DNA of 64,000 nucleotides, from assembly GCA_035516155.1 (NCBI GenBank), contig DATJAP010000003.1:27843-91842 (forward strand), written 5' to 3'. Both the position numbers and the translations under genes were made by a program. This document shows, in pieces, positions 41,267 through 50,278 of the stretch. Numbering within the stretch: position 1 is the stretch's first letter; each line of letters starts with the position of its first letter. Under the pieces are notes generated by a model. The model did no database searches and was not told where the DNA came from. It saw nothing but the letters and a program-made list of their open reading frames with translations. Source of the DNA: JAJYKN01 sp035516155 (GTDB lineage Bacteria; Nitrospirota; UBA9217).

Positions 41267-42271
41267 CTATACATAATCCTCCCGTCGTACAATACCGACG
41301 ATCGGCTGATTGTCCAGAAAGCGCTTCACATTTTCAACAGCTCGCCAGGTTGCTTCGTCCGTAATCCCCGGGACCATTGCCGAATTGTGCGGCGAGCCAA
41401 TCAGGTTGGGCAGCTCAAGGAAGGGATAGCTCGTATGGAACTCCCCGTGCGAAAGGGGTTCGGTCCACCAGGCGTCAATGCCTGCCGAAAAGTCGGGGTT
41501 GCTGACAAGATGGGCATAGAGCGCGGCTTCGTCTATAATTCCACCGCGCGCCACATTGACCAAAATTGCATTCGGCTTCATCCAGTCGAGTTCCTGCTTG
41601 CCAATGAGGCCGCGCGTTTCTTTCTTGAGTGGCAGGGAAATGACGAAGACGTCTGACTCGGATAGCACCCGCCTGAGGCTGTCAAGCGTCCCGATGAATT
41701 CCACCGGCTCATCGGTCCTGCCGCTGGTGTTTACCGCATATATCCGCATTCCCAGGCCGCGCATCAACCGAGCCGTTGCCCGTCCGATTCCGCCGAATCC
41801 GAGAATCCCGCAAATTGACCCGCTCAATTTGCGGTTCAGCACCAATTGGTTGAATTCTCCCCGCATGAGATTGCGGTGCTCCCGGAAAAGGTTCTTTGCC
41901 AGCGCAAGAGCCATGGCAAGAACATGCTCGGCCATGGGTTCCGCATAAGCACCGACGTTGCCGGCGATGACAATATCCGTAGGCACGTCGGCAAAGGGAA
42001 CGGAATCAGCGCCTGCCGAGAGCAACTGTATCATTCTGACGTTCTTCAGCAGTCCAAATTCGCTCGGCCCCAATTCCCTCCTTAGAAACCAGGACAACAT
42101 GGCTTCACCCTTGATCAGCGTTTGCTGCCTCAATCCAGGCGGCATGTCGCTGAGAAAGGAAACCTCTGCTCCCGGGCCGAAATGTTCCCTTATCTGGGCC
42201 CGCCTCGGCTCTCCTGCTTTATAGGTTACGACGACGGAGTGCCTGCTTGAATTTTCGACTGAATTTATCAT
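41267..42271 (-). CDS. D-2-hydroxyacid dehydrogenase (NAD-dependent)
   Basis: 334 residues. Nucleotide-binding motif CGILGFGGIGRATARLM, then VFVISLPLKKETRGLIGKQE, the catalytic Arg in LVNVARGGIIDEAALY, the Glu region IDAWWTEPLS, and the His in LIGSPHNSAMV. These are the R-E-H triad blocks of the family, which reduces 2-keto acids or oxidises D-2-hydroxyacids. Precise substrate (glycerate, lactate, phosphonate) is not given by sequence. It is transcribed divergently from the BamA-like gene; the 200-bp intergenic region between them has no obvious promoter pair. Confidence 0.92.
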   Translation of the reverse strand: MINSVENSSRHSVVVTYKAGEPRRAQIREHFGPGAEVSFLSDMPPGLRQQTLIKGEAMLSWFLRRELGPSEFGLLKNVRMIQLLSAGADSVPFADVPTDIVIAGNVGAYAEPMAEHVLAMALALAKNLFREHRNLMRGEFNQLVLNRKLSGSICGILGFGGIGRATARLMRGLGMRIYAVNTSGRTDEPVEFIGTLDSLRRVLSESDVFVISLPLKKETRGLIGKQELDWMKPNAILVNVARGGIIDEAALYAHLVSNPDFSAGIDAWWTEPLSHGEFHTSYPFLELPNLIGSPHNSAMVPGITDEATWRAVENVKRFLDNQPIVGIVRREDYV

Positions 42272-42479
42272 ACCTAAGTGCTGATCCTTTTTTGTTCTCT
42301 CTTTCTAAAAATAGCACGGACTGATTATAAAGTACAGGGCGACGGATGCCGGGATCGGAGTTGGTCATTCAGAGTTCACAGCAATTGAAAAGAATCGATT
42401 CCGGGCAGGTACGTATTGAGAAACTGTCGCATGCCGTGCGTTTCCAGACGGTTTCTTGGCTTTACAAGAACACGTCGAT

Positions 42480-45242
42480 ATGCTAAAAAACTTCATGAAA
42501 TCGTTTGTCCCCCTCCTGGCCGTCCTGTGTCTTCTCGCGACCGCGCTGCCCGCCTTTGCCTCCCCCTCTTCGTTCGACGGACTGACCATTACCAGAATCA
42601 TCCTGAAAGATGAAAGCGGCAACTCCCTGGCCGGGTCCGACCAGATCACACAGCTTATCAGCGTAAAGCCTGGAGGCCTGTTCTCGGGCGCCGCAATCCG
42701 CGAAGGCCTCGCACTACTCTATCTTAAGGGGACCTTCAGGGACATCCGCGTTGATGGATTCCCCGAAAACGGCGGCGTCCGGCTCGAATACACCTTCATC
42801 CCGATCACGATCGTAGACAGCGTGGTGATCAAGGGCAATTCCGCGCTCTCACAAGCCGAGATAACCGGGGCGCTGCCGCGTCTTACGGGAAAGGAATTGC
42901 GCGAGGATCGGTTCCCGGAACTGAAGGCTGATCTGGAGGAACTCTACCAGGCGCGCGGCTTTTCCGAGGCCTCGTTCTCCTTCCGCGTTGAAAAGCTAGC
43001 AGCACACCGTGTAGCCCTGCGGGTCGATATACACGAAGGCGCACCGACGGTGATAGAAAAAATTATTTTCAGCGGCAACAGGGCACTCGGGGACAACGAG
43101 CTGCTCTCCGTCATGACAAGCCGCATCGGTTCACCCCTCGTTCGGGACATACTTCTGGATGCGGATAGGGAAGCCATCGCAAAAAAATATGCTGATGCCG
43201 GTTATCCTAAGGCGGCAACCGGTCCCGTGAGCATAAGCTTTGAAAACCACAGGGCCACCATCCGCATTCCCTGCAGCGAGGGGCCGCGGGTACAAATCCG
43301 GTACCTGGGGAACAACAACATCAAGTCAGCGGTGTTGAATCAGGCGATTCTGATCTGGTCCGAACATGACATCTCCGATGCCGTGATCGGCGGCAGCGCC
43401 GACAAGATAAAAGACATTTACCGGGAGCGTGGATACGCCGATGTTTCCGTTGACGTGAGCAAGACGGAGAAGCCGGGCAAGCTCGACCTGGATTTCATCA
43501 TCAACGAAGGGCCGCGGCTTGCGGTTGTGAAAATCGAGTTCACGGGGAACACCGTCTTTTCATCAGAACAGCTGCAAAAGGGAATGGCCTTGCGAGAACG
43601 GGGCTGGTTCACGGCCGGCTGGTACCGCGAGGACCTGCTTGACAAAGACGTGGAGAACATCCGTGACCGTTATGTCGAGGCAGATTACCTCTCTGCCACG
43701 GTCAGGAAGAGCGTGGTGCGAAGCGCCGACGGCCTTACCGCATCCATAACGCTTGAAATCACCGAAGGTGCGAGGACTACGACCGGAAGCGTTACCTTTG
43801 AGGGGAACACCGTATTTTTGTCATCGGCGCTTCTGGACAAACTGAGTACCAAACCCGGAGCGCCGTACAATGAGCGGCTTGTCGATGATGACAAGTACCG
43901 GATCCTTTCCCTCTATTCTAATAAGGGCTATCTCTACGCCCGCGTCGATGTCGACAAGACGCCCCGAGACGGAACGGTGGACGTCCACTACCGAATTACC
44001 GAGGATCAGATCGTCCGGGTCGGGAAAATCGTACTCAAGGGGAATGAACATACCAAAGATTATGTGATTCTCCGTGAGTTGTTGGTGAAGCCCGGCGATG
44101 CCTATGACTACGGCGCAATGCTCTCCAGTCAGCAGCGGATTTACCGGCTCGGATATTTCAGGCTCGCGGAATTTGAGCCGATCCACCCCGGTGAAAGGGA
44201 ATACGTCAAAGACGTGCTCTTCGATGTCGAAGAGCGCCCCGCCGGGGTTGTGCAATTCGGCGCAGGTTACGGCGACCTGGACCGGCTTCGGGGTTTTGTC
44301 GAGCTTTCCTACCGCAACCTCTGGGGCACTGCCCGGTATACCAGCCTGCGCTACGAGGAAAGCGACATCCTCAAGCGGGCCATCTTCAGTTACAAGGAGC
44401 CCTGGTTCCTCGATCGGGACATGGATGCCACGGTCAGCCTGGCATGGTCCGATTCGGAACGCCTCAACTCCGATACCCGCTTCATCTATTACAACACACG
44501 GAGCACCTCGGCCTCCTTCGGCGTCGAGAAGTCTTTTGATACATTCAAACCGTCGCTCACCTATGAGTTCGAAAATGTGGTCAATTACAACGTCCAGCCC
44601 GGGGCAGAGCTTTCGCCCGATGACAGCGGCCGCGTGCTGGTAAACAGCCTGAACCCAGCTCTGACCTGGGATCTCCGCGATGACGCATTCAACCCTCGCA
44701 GCGGCGCTTTGTTCGGTGTCGTCCTCAAGGAGGCGCTGCGGGAACTCTACTCCCAGGCCGACTTCACCAAACTGACCGCCCAGGGAAGCTGGTTCGTGCC
44801 GTTGAGCTCAATGGTGCTCGCCTTGTCCGCGAGGGGCGGCATGGCATGGCCCTTCAGCAATACCAACGTGGTACCCCTCCACGAACGTTTTTATGCGGGA
44901 GGCGGCACCACAGTCCGTGGCTATACGCAGGACTCGATCGGGCCGAGCGTTAGGGATGTCTTTGGAAACGTGATCCCGCAGGGCGGCCAAAGCATGGCGG
45001 TCTTCAACGTTGAATTGCGGGTGAACCCTGGCAAGGGTCTCGGGTTTGTGCTTTTTAGCGACGCCGGTAATGTCTGGCCCGGGCAGGAGTTCGGTATCAG
45101 CGATCTGCGCTCCTCCTATGGAGCCGGCATCCGCTACGGGACTCCCATAGGCCCCTTGAGGATCGACTACGGCCAGAAGATCCATCGACGCCCCGGCGAG
45201 AGCCCGGGAGAGCTCCATTTTAACATCGGCAATTCGTTCTGA
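42480..45242 (+). CDS. bamA: BamA/Omp85-family outer-membrane protein with seven POTRA domains
   Basis: About 920 residues from ATG 42480 with signal peptide SFVPLLAVLCLLATALPAFA; TTG 42456 would add eight residues. I count seven POTRA starts, each with the -[I/V]x[F/L]xGN pattern: LTITRIIL, VDSVVIKGN, IEKIIFSGN, VQIRYLGNN, VVKIEFTGN, TGSVTFEGN and VGKIVLKGN. E. coli BamA has five and TamA three. The barrel begins near GVVQFGAGYGDLDRLRG, and RFYAGGGTTVRGY carries the VRGY/F loop-6 motif. Ends LHFNIGNSF with the C-terminal aromatic. It inserts beta-barrel proteins; whether this is the main BamA is unknown. Confidence 0.9.
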   Translation: MLKNFMKSFVPLLAVLCLLATALPAFASPSSFDGLTITRIILKDESGNSLAGSDQITQLISVKPGGLFSGAAIREGLALLYLKGTFRDIRVDGFPENGGVRLEYTFIPITIVDSVVIKGNSALSQAEITGALPRLTGKELREDRFPELKADLEELYQARGFSEASFSFRVEKLAAHRVALRVDIHEGAPTVIEKIIFSGNRALGDNELLSVMTSRIGSPLVRDILLDADREAIAKKYADAGYPKAATGPVSISFENHRATIRIPCSEGPRVQIRYLGNNNIKSAVLNQAILIWSEHDISDAVIGGSADKIKDIYRERGYADVSVDVSKTEKPGKLDLDFIINEGPRLAVVKIEFTGNTVFSSEQLQKGMALRERGWFTAGWYREDLLDKDVENIRDRYVEADYLSATVRKSVVRSADGLTASITLEITEGARTTTGSVTFEGNTVFLSSALLDKLSTKPGAPYNERLVDDDKYRILSLYSNKGYLYARVDVDKTPRDGTVDVHYRITEDQIVRVGKIVLKGNEHTKDYVILRELLVKPGDAYDYGAMLSSQQRIYRLGYFRLAEFEPIHPGEREYVKDVLFDVEERPAGVVQFGAGYGDLDRLRGFVELSYRNLWGTARYTSLRYEESDILKRAIFSYKEPWFLDRDMDATVSLAWSDSERLNSDTRFIYYNTRSTSASFGVEKSFDTFKPSLTYEFENVVNYNVQPGAELSPDDSGRVLVNSLNPALTWDLRDDAFNPRSGALFGVVLKEALRELYSQADFTKLTAQGSWFVPLSSMVLALSARGGMAWPFSNTNVVPLHERFYAGGGTTVRGYTQDSIGPSVRDVFGNVIPQGGQSMAVFNVELRVNPGKGLGFVLFSDAGNVWPGQEFGISDLRSSYGAGIRYGTPIGPLRIDYGQKIHRRPGESPGELHFNIGNSF

Positions 45243-45400
45243 TGTGAACGTTCAGCATTCATCAGAGAATCCAAACAGGAAAAAGCATGTTTGCGGCGGT
45301 CTTTTTCAAGTTGAACGCCGGACGCTGAACGGGATACTCCCGCTGGACGCCTGCGCCCCGGCGTGGTAATATATAAAAATGAGTGCTGTTCCCGCACGGG

Positions 45401-45419
45401 GCTCCACCCCGCGTGGAGC
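45401..45419 (+). promoter_or_regulatory. Hairpin just before the histidine kinase start
   Basis: GCTCCAC-CCCGC-GTGGAGC, a perfect 7-bp stem, ends 15 bases before ATG 45435 and includes part of the GGAGCGGAG ribosome-site region. It could limit initiation. Purely structural observation. Confidence 0.35.
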
Positions 45420-45434
45420 GGAGTTTGACTCGTC

Positions 45435-47369
45435 ATGCCCATACACAGAAAAATCATAACTATAATCGGCCTCGGCATGTTCCTGTTCATGATGATCGTC
45501 GTAGTGTCCCTGAAGAGCGTGGTGACCTCGTTCTCTTCTATCACGAGTGAGGTGGAGCGCACTTCCCGGGAAACGCAGCATCTCATAGACGTGGAGAAAG
45601 CGATCTCAGCAATGTCCTACGACGTACACCATTCCATTGCTGAGGGAGACAAAAAATATCAAGAGGACTACGAAGCCATGCGGCTGCAGATGCATGGGGA
45701 GCTTGATAGGCTCGCGGCAACGGGGTTGAATACAGACGACCGTCAGGTAATCAATTCCCTGCGGGCGAATGCCGGCCGGCTCGAGACGAAAGCCACGCAG
45801 CTCTTTGCACTGGAACATCCCCGGGGAAGAGATCAGGTCACGGCACGCAGTGTGATTAGCGCGATCGATTATCTGACCGGCCGCATCGGCAAGGACATCG
45901 AGACGCAGGTCAAGGAAGAATACGCTCTCCAGAATTCAAGTCTCTCCGATTACGTTTATTTTCAGAAGACGCGGATAATCGAGCTCTTTGTCGTCATCGT
46001 GCTGCTGTCGCTCTGCTTCCTGGTCGGCTTCAGCATGTTCATCCACCGCAAAGTCGCCGATCCCCTCATGGCGCTCGGGAACGGAGCCATGGAAATCAGC
46101 CGGGGCAATCTCGAACACCGCATCCGGCTGGACGGGAACAGCGACGTTGCCCAACTGGCGGAGCGTTTCAACGACATGGCTGTGCAGCTCAATCGGTCGT
46201 ATTCCGAACTGGAAAAGAAGCTGTTCGACCGCACAAACGAGCTGGCCGCTATCGACGCGGTGGCCCTTACCCTCAGCCAGGCAGCCAGTCTTCAGGAAAT
46301 GCTGTCTCGATCGCTCGACAAGATAATTGAGAGCCTGTCCCCCCTGGAGCCCCGCGGCGGGGTGTTTCTCTGCAGCCCCGACGGCGAGAAGCTGCGCCTT
46401 GTGGCACACAGCGGCCTGCCGCTCCTGTTCGTGGAGCAGGAGGAAACAATCAAAATGGGCGAGTGCCTTTGCGGTATCGCGGCCCAGAACGGGGAAATTC
46501 TCTATACCGAGAATGGCTGCTCGGATGCGCGCCACACGCGGAGCAAGGACGCCACTTTTCATTCGCACATCATTATCCCGATCAAGTCGCGCGGCATCGT
46601 GCTCGGCGTCATCTTTCTCTATCCCCAGAAAGAGTTCACGCTCAAGCCGTCGGACCTTCAAATGCTCGACACGATCGGAGCACAGCTCGGGATGGCCGTC
46701 GAAAACCTTCGGTTTTATGCCGAGGTGAAGGAATCAAGTGAAAAGTTCTGGGATCTGTTCGAGAACTCCCGCGATATTCTTTTTACCATTGACACATCGG
46801 GCACGCTGACGGCTGCCAACAGGGCTGCGGAAAAATTTTCCGGCTACACCAAGCCCGAACTTATCGGTAAAAGCGTGTTCGATTTTCTCACGCCCGAGGC
46901 GGCACTGACGGCGAAGCGGATGATGAGCGGCGAAGGCATTGCCGCGCGGCAGGTGGTCGAGTTCGAAGTTCTCAAACGCGACGGAACCCCGGCTTTTATC
47001 GAAATGAACGCCCGCAGGCTTTATCGGCAGAGGGTGCCGGCGGGATACCAGGTTTCGGCCCGGGACATGACGGAGCAGAAGCTCATCCGGGAGAAACTTA
47101 TGAAAGCAGAGCGGCTCGGCGCCATCGGAGAAGTTGTTATTACCGTGCGGCATGAGATTAACAACCCGCTCACTACCGTCATCGGCAACCTCGAACTGCT
47201 GCTGGAACGCTACGGCAACCGGGATAAGAATCTCGCGTCCCGCCTTGAGACCATTTTAAACAACTCTCTCAGGATCGCCGAAATCGTTAAACAGCTTCAG
47301 GCCATCAAGGGCGACAAAGTCGTAGAGTATGTCAAGGGCGTTTCCATGACGGACCTGAAGCAGGAATGA
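45435..47369 (+). CDS. Membrane sensor kinase (HAMP-GAF-PAS-HisKA) without an ATPase domain
   Basis: 644 residues. One membrane helix at about 10-30 (IITIIGLGMFLFMMIVVVSL), a periplasmic helical sensor to about 180, and a second helix (ELFVVIVLLSLCFLVGFSMF). HAMP at 205-255, GAF at about 270-420 (with GECLCGIAAQNGE), PAS at about 430-545 (SRDILFTIDTSGTLTAANRA). HisKA follows with GEVVITVRHEINNPLTTVIG; the phospho-acceptor His is present. The protein then ends at GVSMTDLKQE about 70 residues later with no N, G1 or G2 boxes of HATPase_c. It may act with a separate ATPase subunit or be a receiver of phosphate. Sixteen bases precede the SurA-like gene. Confidence 0.9.
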   Translation: MPIHRKIITIIGLGMFLFMMIVVVSLKSVVTSFSSITSEVERTSRETQHLIDVEKAISAMSYDVHHSIAEGDKKYQEDYEAMRLQMHGELDRLAATGLNTDDRQVINSLRANAGRLETKATQLFALEHPRGRDQVTARSVISAIDYLTGRIGKDIETQVKEEYALQNSSLSDYVYFQKTRIIELFVVIVLLSLCFLVGFSMFIHRKVADPLMALGNGAMEISRGNLEHRIRLDGNSDVAQLAERFNDMAVQLNRSYSELEKKLFDRTNELAAIDAVALTLSQAASLQEMLSRSLDKIIESLSPLEPRGGVFLCSPDGEKLRLVAHSGLPLLFVEQEETIKMGECLCGIAAQNGEILYTENGCSDARHTRSKDATFHSHIIIPIKSRGIVLGVIFLYPQKEFTLKPSDLQMLDTIGAQLGMAVENLRFYAEVKESSEKFWDLFENSRDILFTIDTSGTLTAANRAAEKFSGYTKPELIGKSVFDFLTPEAALTAKRMMSGEGIAARQVVEFEVLKRDGTPAFIEMNARRLYRQRVPAGYQVSARDMTEQKLIREKLMKAERLGAIGEVVITVRHEINNPLTTVIGNLELLLERYGNRDKNLASRLETILNNSLRIAEIVKQLQAIKGDKVVEYVKGVSMTDLKQE

Positions 47370-47385
47370 CGGGGGCCTATCGGGC

Positions 47386-48099
47386 ATGCAGCGCCTGTCG
47401 AATGTTCCTGTCAGAATAACCGGGACGCGAAAGTCCAGAACGCCCCGGATCGCCCGATCGCTGATGGTCGGTGCATGCTTGCTTATCGCCGCCCCGTGTT
47501 TGCCCTCGTTCCCTCCCTTGCTCTTCCCTGCGGTGCACGCCGAGCTCCTGGACCACATCGTAGCTGCAGTAAACAATGAAGCGATCACGGAGAGCGAACT
47601 TGCTCAGGCCGTGGCCCTGAACGTGCGCTTCGGCAGACCCGGAATGGACCGCAAAAACATCGAATCCGAAACGCTCGAGGGTCTGATTACCCGGTGCCTC
47701 CTGGTCCAGGAGGCCAGACGGCTCAAATTCATCGGTGTCTCGGAGCAGGAAACGAGCGGCGAGATAGAAAAGCTGAAGCAGCGATTCGGTTCCGACTCTG
47801 CCTTTTCCGATTTCATGAAAGAGCACGACCTGTCGCTGACGGAGCTTGCACGTATGCTCGGAGAGCAGCTGCTCGCGCAGAAATTCATCAAGAAAAAAAT
47901 TGTACCTTTCGTGCGGATAACTCGGGAGAGCGCGCAGAGCTATTTCGACGCCCACCGGAGCGAGTTCCCGGGCAGGCAATTTGCCGACGTTCAGAAAAAT
48001 ATTATCGCACGGCTTACCGATGATAAAATCGGGCAGCAGCTCGACCAGTACGTTGCCGAACTGCGCAGCAGGGCGGACATCCGTATCAATCCTTCCTGA
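47386..48099 (+). CDS. SurA N-domain periplasmic chaperone-like protein, no PPIase domain
   Basis: 237 residues. After a basic N-terminus a signal-like segment (SLMVGACLLIAAPCLPSFPP) leads to ELLDHIVAAVNNEAITESEL, the standard SurA_N start (D-x-I-x-A-V-V/N-N-x-x-I-T/t-x-x-E-L). GLITRCLLVQEARRLKF and SLTELARMLGEQLLAQKFIK continue the chaperone fold. No parvulin (rotamase) domain follows; the usual protein carries one or two. The C-terminal residues resemble the last SurA helix. It probably binds unfolded outer-membrane proteins or lipoproteins. Located downstream of the BamA-like gene and a sensor kinase. The start among early ATG/GTG codons is uncertain. Confidence 0.82.
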   Translation: MQRLSNVPVRITGTRKSRTPRIARSLMVGACLLIAAPCLPSFPPLLFPAVHAELLDHIVAAVNNEAITESELAQAVALNVRFGRPGMDRKNIESETLEGLITRCLLVQEARRLKFIGVSEQETSGEIEKLKQRFGSDSAFSDFMKEHDLSLTELARMLGEQLLAQKFIKKKIVPFVRITRESAQSYFDAHRSEFPGRQFADVQKNIIARLTDDKIGQQLDQYVAELRSRADIRINPS

Positions 48100-48290
48100 G
48101 GGACGAGGCCTTTCACCATGCAAGGAAAGTCGCAAGTTCGGCGCCGCTTCTCACCTGACTTTCTCCCGGTCCGGCGACTGTCGGGCTCACTCTACGCTCC
48201 GAATATTCTTAATTTGGACTGAAGCGGATTTGCGGCGCCCGGAACTCGGTTCCCGCGTCGCTGGGCCCCTGACGCGCGGACCCGTTGTGG

Positions 48291-48320
48291 TTGACAGTGG
48301 TGCAGGCACTATGATATGGT
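48291..48320 (+). promoter_or_regulatory. Sigma70-type promoter of the TPR protein gene
   Basis: TTGACA at 48291-48296, an 18-base spacer, then TATGGT at 48315-48320. Start of transcription would be near 48327, about 20 bases before ATG 48346. Confidence 0.6.
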
Positions 48321-48345
48321 AGAGTCAATCAGAGAGGAGGCTTAT

Positions 48346-48858
48346 ATGGGTAAAAAGCGTATCCTGACATTAATTGTGTTCCTGTCGATGGGGCTGGTAA
48401 CTCTGACAGCGCATGCGGCTGATGAGCTTTTCGACACCGAGGCGGCCGCGGGACACATGAACAAAGGCATTGCCTATCTGAAGGCGAAAAATTTCGACGA
48501 TGCTGTTCGGGAATTTGATGAGGCCGCGTCAATCTCTCCCGAAGCCGAGCCCTATTATTATCTCGGCTATGCTTATTACCTCAAGAGCAGGGAGGGGGAC
48601 GGGGAAAGCCGCAAACTGTCCCTCGAAAACTTCCAGAAAGCCTACGAAATCGACCCGAACTTCACTCCCACACGGTATAAACCGGCGGAACCATCTCCCC
48701 TTCAGGGAAGCCAGCAGCCGCAGCCAGGCGCCATCGAGGCGCCATCCGTGACGCAGCAGCAGACTGCCCCGGCGGCGGAGCCAGAGGCACAGAAGCCCGC
48801 TGAAACTGCAACACCCCAGACAACGCCGCAAACCCCTCCTGCAGAGCAGCCGAAATAA
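48346..48858 (+). CDS. Secreted TPR protein with a Pro/Gln/Glu-rich tail
   Basis: About 170 residues from ATG 48346, placed five bases after AGGAGG. Signal peptide IVFLSMGLVTLTAHAADE. Two to three TPR-like helices at MNKGIAYLKAKNFDDAVREF and EPYYYLGYAYYLKSREGDGE. The last 60 residues are low-complexity, rich in Pro, Gln, Ala and Glu, likely disordered and perhaps wall- or surface-contacting. Such small TPR proteins tend to serve as assembly adaptors. Own promoter upstream and a good terminator downstream mark it as a single-gene transcript. Confidence 0.85.
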   Translation: MGKKRILTLIVFLSMGLVTLTAHAADELFDTEAAAGHMNKGIAYLKAKNFDDAVREFDEAASISPEAEPYYYLGYAYYLKSREGDGESRKLSLENFQKAYEIDPNFTPTRYKPAEPSPLQGSQQPQPGAIEAPSVTQQQTAPAAEPEAQKPAETATPQTTPQTPPAEQPK

Positions 48859-48878
48859 TAACAGTTCAAATTGATTAT

Positions 48879-48902
48879 CCCGGTTGTGTGCTCACGGCCG
48901 GG
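48879..48902 (+). terminator. Intrinsic terminator of the TPR gene
   Basis: A 10-bp stem CCCGGTTGTG / CACGGCCGGG (two G-T pairs) with loop TGCT is followed at once by TTTAATT. It starts 20 bases after the stop codon and matches rho-independent terminators well. It may also act on the opposite strand. Confidence 0.8.
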
Positions 48903-49051
48903 TTTAATTCGCCGCTACCTGGCCGCAGGATAAATATCGTTTTCCTGGGGGGCCTTATCAGCGGAAATAAGTCGGAAACGGCTTCTTGAACGGGATGCGG
49001 GATATCGGCGGATATCTTCCCAGCCTGCGCCACTCGGGGAATGCGGCTGCT

Positions 49052-49819
49052 TCACGTTGTCGGGCGCAGGTCTTCGGTGAGCTGTTTTTCGATAAAGGTC
49101 TTAATAAGAGACTGGTCTTCCGGCTTGATGCGAAGAAACTTAATACCCATTCCTTGTATTTGCAGCGGACCCTTGTTCTTGTCAAAACTGTATAATACCA
49201 CGCCATCGATCTTGAGCTTCGCCTTCCCCAGCAGCAGGGTAATGGCGACCCGCAGACCCGCCGGCCGCGGTTTCGGCGTGCTCACATACATGCCGTGCTC
49301 CGAAAGCGCCGTAACACAGTCATTACGGGAATCCGTTTCACTGCCCTGTCCGCTCCCGATGATCACGTTCAGGCAGGTGGTAAGGCGAATATAGTTGCGC
49401 GGCGTTGCCTCCGTCGCCCGCTGAATGGCTGCATACAACGCGTCGGGATCGACCGGTTTCTGAAGAAATGCGGTAGCCCCTTCCTTCAGGCAGGATTCCC
49501 TGACATTGGGGTCCTTCAAGAGCGTGTAGACGATCACGGGAATCGACTTCGTTATCGAGTTCTTCTTCATCTGCTTCAGGAAATCAATACCGTTCATACG
49601 CGGCAGTTCCACCTCCGTCAGGATCAGCGACGGCCTCGCGACGTTCATGATCTCCAGTGCTTCTTCCGCTGTCTTGATGGTGTGGATAGTATACTCAAGC
49701 CGCTGCAGCAGGATGCCCGTATAATAAAGATGCGATCCGTCTCCATCCACAACGAGGAGAAATCGCTTCGATCTGTCCTCCGTCCTCAGCCCCGCTCCCT
49801 GCGAAATCATTTCAGCCAT
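49052..49819 (-). CDS. Pseudo-receiver (Asp to Glu) - PilZ-like protein, copy A
   Basis: 255 residues. Receiver-like domain at 20-140: FLLVVDGDGSHLYYTG, phospho-acceptor site LILTEVELPRMNG (Glu where Asp is expected), VIVYTLLKD, and the Lys in AFLQKPVDPD. It is followed by a PilZ-like barrel from about 145, with PRNYIRLTTCLNV (RxxxR c-di-GMP motif), ALSEHGMYVSTPKPRPAG (the D/N of D/NxSxxG is Ala) and GMGIKFLRI. A Glu can mimic a phosphorylated state, so the receiver may be locked. A close paralogue lies at 51571-52353, the two bracketing ykgJ-like, aroF and tautomerase genes. The GAGGAG site is six bases before ATG. Confidence 0.87.
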   Translation of the reverse strand: MAEMISQGAGLRTEDRSKRFLLVVDGDGSHLYYTGILLQRLEYTIHTIKTAEEALEIMNVARPSLILTEVELPRMNGIDFLKQMKKNSITKSIPVIVYTLLKDPNVRESCLKEGATAFLQKPVDPDALYAAIQRATEATPRNYIRLTTCLNVIIGSGQGSETDSRNDCVTALSEHGMYVSTPKPRPAGLRVAITLLLGKAKLKIDGVVLYSFDKNKGPLQIQGMGIKFLRIKPEDQSLIKTFIEKQLTEDLRPTT

Positions 49820-49912
49820 GGTCTGCTCCTCACTCCCCTTTGCATGAAATGTTCAATATTGCCTGTCTGCCCCGCCGCATGCCTATAAATCTGTCGGGAC
49901 CTGTTGCCCCGC

Positions 49913-50233
49913 TCACGATGGTTTTACCATGCCGGTGATCAGTTCAATCTTGGCCAGTATGCGGAGCGCTTCGTCAGAGGTCGTTCCGCAAAATTCCTCG
50001 CTTGCAAGGTAGGAACCACATACTGCCGGCCTGTATATGCTGCTGTGGATCGCGCAGCAATTATCGCCGGTTAATTGCACACACCGGACTCCTGCCGGTT
50101 TGCCGCCGGGCATTCCGGGTATTGGCGAGGAGAGCGAGGGTGCTATGCAGCATGCACCGCACCCGGCGCGGCAGAGCATTTTGGCTATGTTATGATCCGC
50201 GGTCATACGGCGAAGAGCATAAATAAAATGCAA
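49913..50233 (-). CDS. YkgJ-type cysteine-cluster protein
   Basis: 106 residues. MLCRAGCGACC then GVRCVQLTGDNCCAIHSSIY and RPAVCGSY carry the CxxGCGxCC and C-x(n)-CC-x-H pattern of YkgJ/Fe-S or zinc-cluster proteins, at least eight Cys. The family is thought to bind zinc or iron-sulfur; function unknown. No clear ribosome site was found, so the true start may be an internal ATG (50203 or 50176). It lies between the pseudo-receiver protein and aroF. Confidence 0.78.
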   Translation of the reverse strand: MHFIYALRRMTADHNIAKMLCRAGCGACCIAPSLSSPIPGMPGGKPAGVRCVQLTGDNCCAIHSSIYRPAVCGSYLASEEFCGTTSDEALRILAKIELITGMVKPS

Positions 50234-50278
50234 ATGGCCCTGATGCGCGCTTTCTTATCGGCATTCGAAAAAGAGAGC

